From Pseudomonas pohangensis (GTDB taxonomy: Bacteria; Pseudomonadota; Gammaproteobacteria; Pseudomonadales; Pseudomonadaceae), in contig NZ_LT629785.1 of assembly GCF_900105995.1 (NCBI RefSeq), positions 2,170,001-2,234,000 of the forward strand: a stretch of 64,000 bases of DNA. The letters run 5' to 3'. The notes under the pieces were generated by a model. The model was given only the letters and a program-made list of their open reading frames with translations, had not been told where the DNA came from and made no database searches. Of the stretch, positions 28,333-35,199 are shown in pieces. Position 1 is the stretch's first letter. The number at the start of each line of letters is the position of its first letter. The translations under genes and the position numbers were made by a program.

Positions 28333-29391
28333 ATGCAACAAATACCAAGTGTTATGAAGGGTATCATCCTCAGTGGACATGGGGATTATGACAAACTTCA
28401 TTATAAAGAAGATTTACCAGTACCATCACCTGACGATAATGAGGTTCTGATTAAAGTTAATGCTGCAGGTGTTAATAACACGGATATTAATACAAGAATT
28501 GCATGGTATTCTAAATCAGAGTCTTCTGCTAGAGATGCTAGCTGGAGTGGTCAAGCCTTGAGTTTTCCACGCATTCAAGGTGCAGATGTCTGTGGCATGA
28601 TTGTTCGTGTAGGCAAAAATGTTAACCCTGATAGAGTTGGTGAAAGAGTTTTAATCGAGCCTTGTATTAGAGAAGCTAACGGAAAGAGATTACTTCAACC
28701 ATGGTATTTTGGTTCTGAATGCGACGGTGGCTTTTCTGAATATACTGTGGTGTCTTCGAATCACGCTCATAAAATTAATAGTACACTTTCTGATATAGAA
28801 CTAGCTTCATTTCCATGTTCATACTCTACAGCTGAAAATCTCCTCACGAAATCTAATGTAAAATCTGGTGAAACCGTACTAATCACTGGTGCATCCGGTG
28901 GTGTCGGATCTGCAGCAGTCCAACTCGCAAAAGCAAGAGGGGCAATTGTCGTTGCTATAACAAGTGCAACAAAATCAAACGAAATACTGAAACTTGGTGC
29001 TTCAAAAACAATATCTCGCAATGACAGTATTACTGATGCTTTAGGTGTTAACTCAGTTGATGTAGTGATTGATATGGTTGCAGGTGAAAGTTGGCCTGAA
29101 TTTCTCGACATCCTCAGACCGGGAGGTCGCTATGCTGTTGCCGGAGCCATTGCTGGACCTATTGTAGAACTAGACATAAGAACACTGTATTTAAAAGATT
29201 TAAGCTTTTTTGGCTGCACTGTATTGGAACCTAACGTATTCTCCAGTCTCATACACCATATTGAGAACGACAACATTAAACCTATTATTGCTAAAAGTTT
29301 TAAATTAAAAAACATCGTGGATGCACAAAAAATGTTTTTACAAAAGAAGCATATTGGTAAAATTGTATTGTCAGTAACCCCAAATAGCTAA
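28333..29391 (+). CDS. Cassette 1: MDR-family (quinone oxidoreductase-like) dehydrogenase
   Basis: A 352-residue member of the medium-chain dehydrogenase superfamily, of the zinc-less quinone oxidoreductase type. The GroES-like domain occupies residues 1-140. The NADPH-binding motif ITGASGGVGSAAVQLAKARGA is near residue 185 and IDMVAGESWPEFLDIL near 245. ATG 28333 has AGGAGT 6 bases upstream; an in-frame TTG at 28321 is less likely. The gene is clearly more AT-rich than the host genes. The cassette runs 28266-29492 and lies next to attI, the position expected to be expressed best. Confidence 0.9.
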   Translation: MQQIPSVMKGIILSGHGDYDKLHYKEDLPVPSPDDNEVLIKVNAAGVNNTDINTRIAWYSKSESSARDASWSGQALSFPRIQGADVCGMIVRVGKNVNPDRVGERVLIEPCIREANGKRLLQPWYFGSECDGGFSEYTVVSSNHAHKINSTLSDIELASFPCSYSTAENLLTKSNVKSGETVLITGASGGVGSAAVQLAKARGAIVVAITSATKSNEILKLGASKTISRNDSITDALGVNSVDVVIDMVAGESWPEFLDILRPGGRYAVAGAIAGPIVELDIRTLYLKDLSFFGCTVLEPNVFSSLIHHIENDNIKPIIAKSFKLKNIVDAQKMFLQKKHIGKIVLSVTPNS

Positions 29392-29406
29392 AAAACATTA
29401 TCGCCC

Positions 29407-29496
29407 GCATAACAAGTAGCAGCATAGGACAACAACAAATGCGGCCAAAGAGAAAAAGCTGGCCGTTTTTGTTGTTGCCCATGTGCAAGGCGTTAG
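29407..29496 (+). other. attC 1 (90 bp)
   Basis: R'' core GCATAAC and R' core GCGTTAG enclose an imperfect inverted repeat (AACAACAAA.../TTTTGTTGTT). It is unrelated in sequence to the 74-75 bp attC family further along. Confidence 0.85.
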
Positions 29497-29507
29497 TTTC
29501 TCAAATT

Positions 29508-29783
29508 ATGAAATGGACGTTTAGGTATTTAGTAGCATTAATTCCCGCGATATTCTTTCCAATTTGGGCGGAGGTAGCAGAGTGGGCCTATGTATATTTT
29601 GATTGCCAAGGTCACCTGAAAGCATTGCAGCCTTGCTTTGTTAGTACCTTTGATATTATGCCATTGGTAGAGTTTGGCTTGTTCTGGTGTAAAATACTTT
29701 GGATTCCAGCTTTATTTATATCCGGATGGCTTGTAAATAAAACCTACCAAAAACAAACGGCAATCAAACAAAATGAAAACTAA
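29508..29783 (+). CDS. Cassette 2: small membrane protein, unknown function
   Basis: A 91-residue protein with two predicted membrane segments (about residues 5-24 and 55-78) and a short charged C-terminal tail. The ATG at 29508 lies 12 bases after the attC 1 core. The longer upstream frame runs back through attC 1 and is rejected. The stop codon TAA is formed by the R'' core of attC 2. No family is recognised. Cassette limits are 29493-29855. Confidence 0.7.
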   Translation: MKWTFRYLVALIPAIFFPIWAEVAEWAYVYFDCQGHLKALQPCFVSTFDIMPLVEFGLFWCKILWIPALFISGWLVNKTYQKQTAIKQNEN

Positions 29784-29859
29784 CAAGGCAATCAAAGATC
29801 GCCCACAAAAAACGTGGGCTGGACCGTCGCTGCGCTCCGGCCCTTTATTGCGGCGTTAC
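29778..29859 (+). other. attC 2 (82 bp)
   Basis: AACTAAC and GCGTTAC cores flank a stem including GCCCACAAA/ACGTGGGC and GGACCG/CTCCGGCCC. Its R'' complements the start of cassette 2 (TTAGTTT). Confidence 0.85.
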
Positions 29860-29876
29860 ACGTAAATAGGAAGTTT

Positions 29877-30335
29877 ATGTTTAAGAAGTTTTTAAAAGTT
29901 ATAGGGTCATTTTTTCTAGTACTCATAATCATATTTGCTTGTGTATTTATCTGGTTTGGTACCAATTCATCTAAATATACAGATGAAGCTCAACCATATT
30001 TAGATTCAAATATACCGATAGCACTTAATTGGGATTTTGAGCAGCTGAAGCCACTACTAACAGCTGACTCTCTTGAGGCATTCGAAACCGAGCGAGGCCA
30101 AAAAGTATATAGAATGTTTTCTAAGCTTGGTGCTTTACAGTCAATTGAAGACCCACAATTTTTAAATGCAAAAACAGGAGTTACAACTAGCTCGGGTGCA
30201 TTTGATGTTGTTAACTTTAGTATGCTTGCACACTTTGAAGCTGGAGATGCGCAAGTTACTGTAACATTGGCCATAGTCGATGATGGGTATAAAATACATT
30301 ACCTACATATAAATTCAGATGCATTCTTGGAATAA
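29877..30335 (+). CDS. Cassette 3: membrane-anchored exported protein, unknown function
   Basis: A 152-residue protein with an N-terminal membrane anchor (about residues 5-25, FLKVIGSFFLVLIIIFACVFIW) and a soluble outer domain of about 120 residues with a cystatin-like alternation of helix and strands. No family is recognised with confidence. ATG 29877 follows AGGAAG. The longer frame extending back into attC 2 is rejected. The gene is AT-rich. Cassette limits are 29856-30437. Confidence 0.7.
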   Translation: MFKKFLKVIGSFFLVLIIIFACVFIWFGTNSSKYTDEAQPYLDSNIPIALNWDFEQLKPLLTADSLEAFETERGQKVYRMFSKLGALQSIEDPQFLNAKTGVTTSSGAFDVVNFSMLAHFEAGDAQVTVTLAIVDDGYKIHYLHINSDAFLE

Positions 30336-30337
30336 GC

Positions 30338-30441
30338 GTGTAACAAGTGCATCTTGCAAGGACTTGGGTAAACTGTCACCTTTTTCGCGCTGCGCTGCAA
30401 AAAAGCCGCCAGTTCACCCAAGCCGCAAATGCAGGCGTTAT
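30338..30441 (+). other. attC 3 (104 bp)
   Basis: GTGTAAC and GCGTTAT cores; inner arms TTGGGTAAACTG...CAGTTCACCCAAG form a long stem. R'' complements the start of cassette 3 (TTACAC). Confidence 0.88.
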
Positions 30442-30466
30442 GCTCTAAAAGTAAATCGAGGATAGT

Positions 30467-30865
30467 ATGATAAAAGGAAGTTGTCTCTGTGAAGAGGTTA
30501 AGTATCAATACGATGGTTCAATCAATGAAGTTGCAGTTTGCCATTGCAACCAATGTAAGCGAGCACAGGGAACACCGTTCGTCACCAATGCTCCAATAGA
30601 GCTTGAAAAATTTACTTTTACCAATGGTTCTAGTTCTTTAAAAACGTTCTTCTCAAGTCCAAATAAAAAACGTGTATTTTGTGGTAACTGTGGCAGTCCG
30701 TTGTATAGCCAAAGAGCTGACATGCCTGAAACAATAAGGTTAAGGCTTGGTACAGTAACGGAGGGTCATATACCTGAGCCAAACTACGAAATATATTGTG
30801 AATCAAAATCAGGCTGGTTTAGTACAAATACTGAAAGACCAAACTATGAACAAAATAAAGCATAA
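30467..30865 (+). CDS. Cassette 4: GFA/CENP-V-fold zinc protein
   Basis: A 132-residue protein of the GFA family (named for glutathione-dependent formaldehyde-activating enzyme). The zinc-binding cysteines are in GSCLCEEVKY, in VCHCNQCKRAQG and in VFCGNCGSPLYS, which is the complete family pattern. The formaldehyde role is proven for few members, so the function is open. AGGATAG lies before ATG 30467, and the TAA stop is supplied by the attC 4 core. Cassette limits are 30438-30957. Confidence 0.9.
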   Translation: MIKGSCLCEEVKYQYDGSINEVAVCHCNQCKRAQGTPFVTNAPIELEKFTFTNGSSSLKTFFSSPNKKRVFCGNCGSPLYSQRADMPETIRLRLGTVTEGHIPEPNYEIYCESKSGWFSTNTERPNYEQNKA

Positions 30866-30961
30866 CCAATAGCTCAATAGGACAAATATTCGCTGTCACT
30901 TTTTGTGCAAAAACACGCACAAAAACCGCCATCAAACATTTGCCCATTAGCAAAGCGTTAG
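30860..30961 (+). other. attC 4 (102 bp)
   Basis: GCATAAC and GCGTTAG cores, with inner arms TTTTTGTGC/GCACAAAAA. R'' complements the start of cassette 4 (TTATGC). It is the last of the four long, mutually unrelated sites. Confidence 0.88.
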
Positions 30962-30999
30962 GCGGCAACATAAAGTAAAGCCATTGGAGGGCGGCAAAC

Positions 31000-31476
31000 G
31001 TGTACATAATCACACTGCTTTTAGGCGCAATATTGTTCTTACCAAACTATGCAATCGCTCTTGAAGAGTGCTTGCAGTCTGAGAAAATATTTGAGCCACT
31101 TAAAGTCGCTAAAAACCTTAATAAGTCCACAAAAGCTAGTAAGCCGCTGGCGTTTTTTGGCGCAGCGCTTTGCGGCGCCGCAGTGGTTTTATTCATCACA
31201 AGCGGTGCGTTACCTCCTTTGTCCTATCAGGACCAAATCAAAATCGCGTCCGTTCCTTTGTTACTTTGGGCTGCTCTTATTTCAGGCCATCTAAGGGCGC
31301 AGGAATTGTCTACAGACAATCCACCTGTAAATTTCAATTTGAAAATACTATTCAGGTCTACGGGCGTCGCGTGGCGAAACGCCTTTACGTGCTCACTAAA
31401 AGAGTTGAGTTACATTATTGCTTTAGCATTTTCCATATTATTTTTTTCAAAGGCCAAGTCGTGGCTTGGCTTATGA
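31000..31476 (+). CDS. Cassette 5: membrane protein, unknown function
   Basis: A 158-residue protein with a signal-like N-terminus (residues 1-20) and three further hydrophobic stretches near 50-70, 80-96 and 135-150. It starts with GTG at 31000, supported by GGAGG 9 bases upstream (30986-30990). No family is recognised. A Cys pair near the N-terminus would face the periplasm. Cassette limits are 30958-31559. Confidence 0.7.
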   Translation: MYIITLLLGAILFLPNYAIALEECLQSEKIFEPLKVAKNLNKSTKASKPLAFFGAALCGAAVVLFITSGALPPLSYQDQIKIASVPLLLWAALISGHLRAQELSTDNPPVNFNLKILFRSTGVAWRNAFTCSLKELSYIIALAFSILFFSKAKSWLGL

Positions 31477-31488
31477 CTCCGGTACAAC

Positions 31489-31563
31489 GCCTAACAAGGC
31501 GCTTAAATCGCTCGCTTCGCTCACTAGGACCGGCTAAAGCCGGCCCCTTAGCTTAATCGTTAT
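31489..31563 (+). other. attC 5 (75 bp)
   Basis: GCCTAAC and TCGTTAT cores with the stem ACCGGCTAAAGCCGGCCCC. It is the first site of the homogeneous family, in the '...CTTAGCTTAATCG' sub-type. Confidence 0.93.
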
Positions 31564-31575
31564 ACGGTATGAGTC

Positions 31576-32028
31576 ATGGCCAGCATCGACATATTTCCTC
31601 CGTTAACACCAGAACTAAATGTTCGGTGCATTAAAAAATCGTTGAGCTTTTATACGGAACTGCTTGGCTTCACGATTTGCTTCGAACGCCCCGAGGATGG
31701 CTTTGCAACCATCGCACTTGACGGCGCCGTTCTCATGCTTGAACAGATAGAAGAATTGGCGCCACAAAATGATCCATGGATTACGGCAGAACTTGAATAC
31801 CCCTTTGGCCGAGGTATAAATTTCCAAATAACTGTTAAAAATCTTGATGGTATATACAGTCGTCTAATGGAGAACGACTATCCAATCCAGCTGCCGCTAG
31901 AGCAAAAAACATATCGGGTTGGTGGTAAGTTCGTCAGCGTTAGACAATTTATGATCATTGACCCAGATGGCTACTTACTCAGGCTAAACAGCCTTGCCAA
32001 TGTAAACACTGGCGTGGCCCAGGTATAA
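31576..32028 (+). CDS. Cassette 6: VOC/bleomycin-resistance-like protein
   Basis: A 150-residue vicinal-oxygen-chelate fold protein, closest in pattern to the bleomycin-binding (Ble) group. SLSFYTELLGFTICFERPEDGFATIALDG and the LMLEQ segment are typical, and the second half ends FMIIDPDGYLLRL. Such proteins sequester glycopeptide antibiotics or act as glyoxalase relatives. The E/H metal ligands of true glyoxalases are not clearly all present, which favours a binding role. The stop comes from the attC 6 core. Cassette limits are 31560-32092. Confidence 0.87.
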   Translation: MASIDIFPPLTPELNVRCIKKSLSFYTELLGFTICFERPEDGFATIALDGAVLMLEQIEELAPQNDPWITAELEYPFGRGINFQITVKNLDGIYSRLMENDYPIQLPLEQKTYRVGGKFVSVRQFMIIDPDGYLLRLNSLANVNTGVAQV

Positions 32029-32096
32029 CAATTGGTTCAAATCGTTCGCTTCGCTCACTGGGACGGGCTAAAGCCCGCCCCTTAACCAAACGTTAG
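32023..32096 (+). other. attC 6 (74 bp)
   Basis: GTATAAC and ACGTTAG cores with GACGGGCTAAAGCCCGCCCC, in the '...CTTAACCAAACG' sub-type. Confidence 0.95.
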
Positions 32097-32177
32097 GCCT
32101 CATGAATCGACATCTCATATAGCTTGAACAATCATGCAGGCAGAAAATATTTATTATTTAAAATAAGGTTGCATGAA

Positions 32178-32675
32178 ATGTCTTGTGATAACGGCTGGAT
32201 GAATTTTATTGTTAGCGTGAGAGCGAGAAGACCGGCTCACATTTTTCTTGCCAAGCTTGCTAGTTTTATTTATCCGTACAGCACTGCTTTTGGCGTCATG
32301 GTCGGGTTATTTTTGGTATTACTTCCTGCTATATCGAAGAGCTGGGAGCTTATAGTTATCCAAAATCCAGTTTCTGAGATTTTGTATAAAGAGTTTTCTT
32401 TTTTTGGAAAATTTTCCAGCTATGCCTTGTTTTTTCTATTAATCTTAACGGCAATTGTTAGCGGCTTATCTGGAAAGCTTTCTAGTTCGTGGGATATGAA
32501 AAAGGAGATTTTTCTTCCTACGGCTAAGCAGGTATTTGAGCTTGGCATTTATCCAGACACAGCAATTGGGGAATTTGTTTTTTATTCTATAATTTGCATT
32601 TATTTTTTAAGTTTTTTTGTTTGGATTTATTTGCCTGTTGGTTGGGTGGTTTTTCTACTAAGGAGTGGTGCTTAA
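32178..32675 (+). CDS. Cassette 7: membrane protein, unknown function
   Basis: A protein of about 165 residues with hydrophobic segments near residues 33-52, 75-95 and 140-160, so probably three membrane helices. The start is uncertain: ATG 32178 has AAGG 9 bases upstream, while TTG 32124 and ATG 32199 are alternatives. No family is recognised. The gene is very AT-rich. About 110 bp of non-coding DNA follow before attC 7. Cassette limits are 32093-32858. Confidence 0.6.
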   Translation: MSCDNGWMNFIVSVRARRPAHIFLAKLASFIYPYSTAFGVMVGLFLVLLPAISKSWELIVIQNPVSEILYKEFSFFGKFSSYALFFLLILTAIVSGLSGKLSSSWDMKKEIFLPTAKQVFELGIYPDTAIGEFVFYSIICIYFLSFFVWIYLPVGWVVFLLRSGA

Positions 32676-32788
32676 ATTAGCAATCTAGGAACTGTTGAGC
32701 GTGGCTACGCTACAGAGGCCAAAGGCACAGAGGACAACCTCTGGATTCAAAAAAAAAATTTAGAATGCGAGCTAACCGTATGCCTGAA

Positions 32789-32862
32789 CCCTAACTAGTG
32801 GTTCAAGTCGCTCGCTTCGCTCACTGGGACGGGCTAAAGCCCGCCACTTAACCAAACGTTAG
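32789..32862 (+). other. attC 7 (74 bp)
   Basis: CCCTAAC and ACGTTAG cores. R'' has one mismatch against the start of cassette 7 (TTAGGC). Confidence 0.93.
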
Positions 32863-32870
32863 AGATAGTC

Positions 32871-33296
32871 ATGAACAAACGCGTTCTTGCCTTAGGGCTA
32901 TTCATAGCAGTTCTAGCCAGCGCAATTTCGCAAGCCTTACTGCATGGCCAAAAAGCAATTGCTACCGATGTGGTCTTGCACACTCCATATTTCCTATCAC
33001 CTATTTTCAGCATGCTTATACAAGCCACATCCATGCTGGCATGGGCCGTGCCTGGGCTGTATGTAGGTTATTCATGTAAAAACAAACCAGTGCAGCATGG
33101 TGCAATCGTGGGAGCAGCCTATGCAGTAATACTTGGAGCAGATGTTTTCGCAATGCAATCTTCAAAATTAATCGACACTGACTCCTTGCTAGTGTTGGCA
33201 GTATTTGCTTTAACGGAAATAGCAAAATACTCAGTACTCTTCGCACTAGTCGCACCAGCCGGTTATCTTCTTGCCACTAACCGTGCAAATCTCTAA
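32871..33296 (+). CDS. Cassette 8: four-helix membrane protein, unknown function
   Basis: A 141-residue hydrophobic protein with about four membrane segments (residues 4-24, 45-67, 78-95 and 110-132). Glycine and alanine are frequent in the helices. No family is recognised. The start lies 8 bases past the attC 7 core without a clear ribosome site. The TAA stop comes from the attC 8 core. Cassette limits are 32859-33360. Confidence 0.7.
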   Translation: MNKRVLALGLFIAVLASAISQALLHGQKAIATDVVLHTPYFLSPIFSMLIQATSMLAWAVPGLYVGYSCKNKPVQHGAIVGAAYAVILGADVFAMQSSKLIDTDSLLVLAVFALTEIAKYSVLFALVAPAGYLLATNRANL

Positions 33297-33364
33297 CAAG
33301 TGGTTCAAACCGTTCGCTGCGCTCACTGGGACGGGCTAAAGCCCGCCCCTTAACCAAACGTTAG
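33291..33364 (+). other. attC 8 (74 bp)
   Basis: CTCTAAC and ACGTTAG cores; R'' complements the start of cassette 8 (TTAGAG) exactly. Confidence 0.95.
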
Positions 33365-33677
33365 CCAAATCGTGTCTTGCTTGGTTGGTTTTGTACCGTG
33401 TGAATCCGCAACACCGCTCCGCAGCTTCAGGTTTCACACGTCGTTGAAAATGCATTTACTGAACGTCCGCCGCTACCATCGGGGCACGGTCAAAAACGCG
33501 GTCAGTCAGCAGCATCGTCACAATGAATTTGGCGCGGCTTTTCAGGCTCACCGCGCAGCAGTTAAAAAGCAGGATGTTGGTAGTTTTAAACCGCGAACAG
33601 CAGGTAGGCTAACAATGCGCTCAAGTCGTTCGCTCCGCTCACTGGGACAGGCTAAAGCCTGCCCCTTAGCTTAGTCG
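33361..33677. other. Cassette 9: no convincing gene
   Basis: The cassette body between attC 8 and attC 9 has about 240 bp and no frame with a proper start and stop of its own. A GTG frame from 33372 stays open only because it reads through attC 9, ending in the RSLRSLGQAKACPLA peptide that attC sites encode by chance. It may hold a regulatory RNA, a degraded gene, or nothing. Base composition here is less AT-rich than in the neighbouring cassettes. Confidence 0.6.
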
Positions 33678-33681
33678 TTAG
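33607..33681 (+). other. attC 9 (75 bp)
   Basis: GGCTAAC and TCGTTAG cores, with the 'CTTAGCTTAGTCG' arm. R'' complements the start of cassette 9 (TTAGCC). Confidence 0.93.
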
Positions 33682-33717
33682 GCGTCACGCAAAAGCAAAA
33701 TCAACAGCAGGTGGAAC

Positions 33718-34152
33718 ATGGACGTTTTGCATTCAAATAACAATTTACGTAGTCCATCTGGCGCTTTGCGTCGGCCGTTCAAATCCGGCCCGCACTTCTC
33801 GCATTCGGTAACCCGCTCATTTATTTCTTCACAGCAATTCGAGTTGTTTTTCGCCTGTTCAATTTTTCCAGCTCTTACGTCTGATGCTCCGCGTCGCGAG
33901 CGCAAATCCAAACCGAAATTCGCGCATTCGGTAACCAATATCGGCACGCATTCACAGCTTCAACGCGCAAGCGTCCGTTCCACTTTACAAGCGCTTCAGT
34001 CTGAAAGTCGGTACGCGTATGCTCGCGCTTGTTCCGGCATCGGCGAACAATTACGTTCCGTTTCCGGCGAGCCATTTAGGGTTGGCCTAACTAGGCGCTC
34101 AAGTCGCTCGTTTCACTCGCTGGGACCGGCTAAAGCCGGCCCCTTAGCTTAA
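33718..34152 (+). CDS. Cassette 10: doubtful ORF with an internal repeat
   Basis: The frame from ATG 33718 runs 144 codons and reads through most of attC 10, so the C-terminal part is not natural. Inside it, a 57-bp sequence at 33757-33813 recurs at 33880-33936 with 42 of 57 bases alike. Both copies are in frame and encode S-x-A-x-R-R-x-x-K-S-x-P-x-F-x-HSVT. An opposite-strand frame (33678-33947, 89 codons) covers the same repeats. I cannot decide which strand, if either, is coding. Cassette limits are 33678-34155. Confidence 0.3.
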   Translation: MDVLHSNNNLRSPSGALRRPFKSGPHFSHSVTRSFISSQQFELFFACSIFPALTSDAPRRERKSKPKFAHSVTNIGTHSQLQRASVRSTLQALQSESRYAYARACSGIGEQLRSVSGEPFRVGLTRRSSRSFHSLGPAKAGPLA

Positions 34153-34159
34153 TCGTTAG
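34085..34159 (+). other. attC 10 (75 bp)
   Basis: GCCTAAC and TCGTTAG cores with ACCGGCTAAAGCCGGCCCC, the same sub-type as attC 5. Confidence 0.94.
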
Positions 34160-34169
34160 GCATTACTGA

Positions 34170-34574
34170 ATGAACCATCCATATCGCACACCAACCTCGA
34201 GCTTGCACACAGGCACTCTTGGTGGTGGCTACCTTAGCGGAAGCAAGCCACTTTGGAAGGCATTTTGGCTTGTATATATTCTAGGCTTTCTAATTTTCTA
34301 CATAGTGCAAATAGTAGGTATGCGCTCAGGGTGGTCTACAGATCTAATTATAAATATTCGTGACATCATGGGTTTTAATACAAGAACGGCCACCTACATC
34401 ACAGTTTTACTACCACTTTTTGTCTACTTAATATTTTGCTGGATTTCCGTTTGGAAATGCTCAAAAAACACAGGAAGAAAATACTGGGCACACCTTGCTA
34501 AAATTGTGATTATTTTGCACGCACTGTGGTTAGTCACAAAAACACTGTCCTTTGCTCCATGGCTTAACTCGTGA
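34170..34574 (+). CDS. Cassette 11: membrane protein, unknown function
   Basis: A 134-residue protein with a 28-residue soluble N-terminus rich in Gly, Ser and Thr and three hydrophobic segments (about 32-50, 77-94 and 108-125). No family is recognised. The start is 11 bases past the attC 10 core, with no clear ribosome site. Cassette limits are 34156-34686. Confidence 0.68.
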   Translation: MNHPYRTPTSSLHTGTLGGGYLSGSKPLWKAFWLVYILGFLIFYIVQIVGMRSGWSTDLIINIRDIMGFNTRTATYITVLLPLFVYLIFCWISVWKCSKNTGRKYWAHLAKIVIILHALWLVTKTLSFAPWLNS

Positions 34575-34616
34575 GCATAATCGAAATACAGAAAATCATA
34601 CTCAATCCGTGTCGAA

Positions 34617-34690
34617 GCCTAACAAGTGGTTCAAATCGTTCGCTTCGCTCACTGGGACAGGCTAAAGCCTGCCCCTTAACCAAACGTTAG
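34617..34690 (+). other. attC 11 (74 bp)
   Basis: GCCTAAC and ACGTTAG cores with GACAGGCTAAAGCCTGCCCC. Confidence 0.95.
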
Positions 34691-34698
34691 GAAGCATC

Positions 34699-35112
34699 AT
34701 GGTGTTTCGTGCTGGTTTCAAAGCCATACAAGCGCTTGTACTCCTTGCCATAGGAGCAATAGTAATTTTTATTTTCGCTCTGACATGGAGTTACTATTTT
34801 GATGTGGCATCGGATGCGGAACCATTCAGCTCATCAAACTGGGTAGAGCTTTCTAATCCGTACAAAATCACGAATGACCCTGGCTGCGTGCGCGGCGGAA
34901 TGGCATTGGATTTAATTCAAAAAGAAATTTTAAAAAGCAAAACCAAAGAACAGGTCTCTGAAATCCTCGGAAACCCAGATAAAATTTCTGATTCAACATT
35001 TTCATATGAGCTAGGGCAGTGCTCCGGCTTAGGCTGGCACAGCTCTATACTGGTAATTAAATTCATGAACAACTCCGTTCACAATCTAAACATCGTGCGA
35101 GATGCCTCCTAA
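34699..35112 (+). CDS. Cassette 12: membrane-anchored exported protein, BamE-like segment possible
   Basis: A 137-residue protein with one N-terminal membrane segment (residues 10-33) and a soluble outer domain. The stretch KTKEQVSEILGNPDKISDSTFSYELG resembles the BamE/SmpA pattern of a helix followed by a G-x-P turn and strands, but this is weak. AGGA lies 8 bases before ATG 34699. The stop is supplied by the attC 12 core. Cassette limits are 34687-35177. Confidence 0.65.
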   Translation: MVFRAGFKAIQALVLLAIGAIVIFIFALTWSYYFDVASDAEPFSSSNWVELSNPYKITNDPGCVRGGMALDLIQKEILKSKTKEQVSEILGNPDKISDSTFSYELGQCSGLGWHSSILVIKFMNNSVHNLNIVRDAS

Positions 35113-35181
35113 CAACTGGTTCAAGTCGTTCGCTTCGCTCACTCGGGACCGGCTAAAGCCGGCCCCTTAACCAAACGTTAG
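35107..35181 (+). other. attC 12 (75 bp), hybrid arms
   Basis: TCCTAAC and ACGTTAG cores. It combines the ACCGGCTAAAGCCGGC stem of attC 5/10 with the CTTAACCAAACG arm of the other sub-type, which suggests recombination between sub-types. Confidence 0.94.
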
Positions 35182-35199
35182 CTTTCACAAGGAGTCACC

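Noticed and set aside
29814..29876. N-terminal extension of the cassette 3 gene
   Set aside because: It would be encoded by attC 2; ATG 29877 with AGGAAG and a membrane anchor is better.
33372..33674. A 100-codon frame in cassette 9
   Set aside because: It stays open only by reading through attC 9, and its tail is the attC-encoded peptide.
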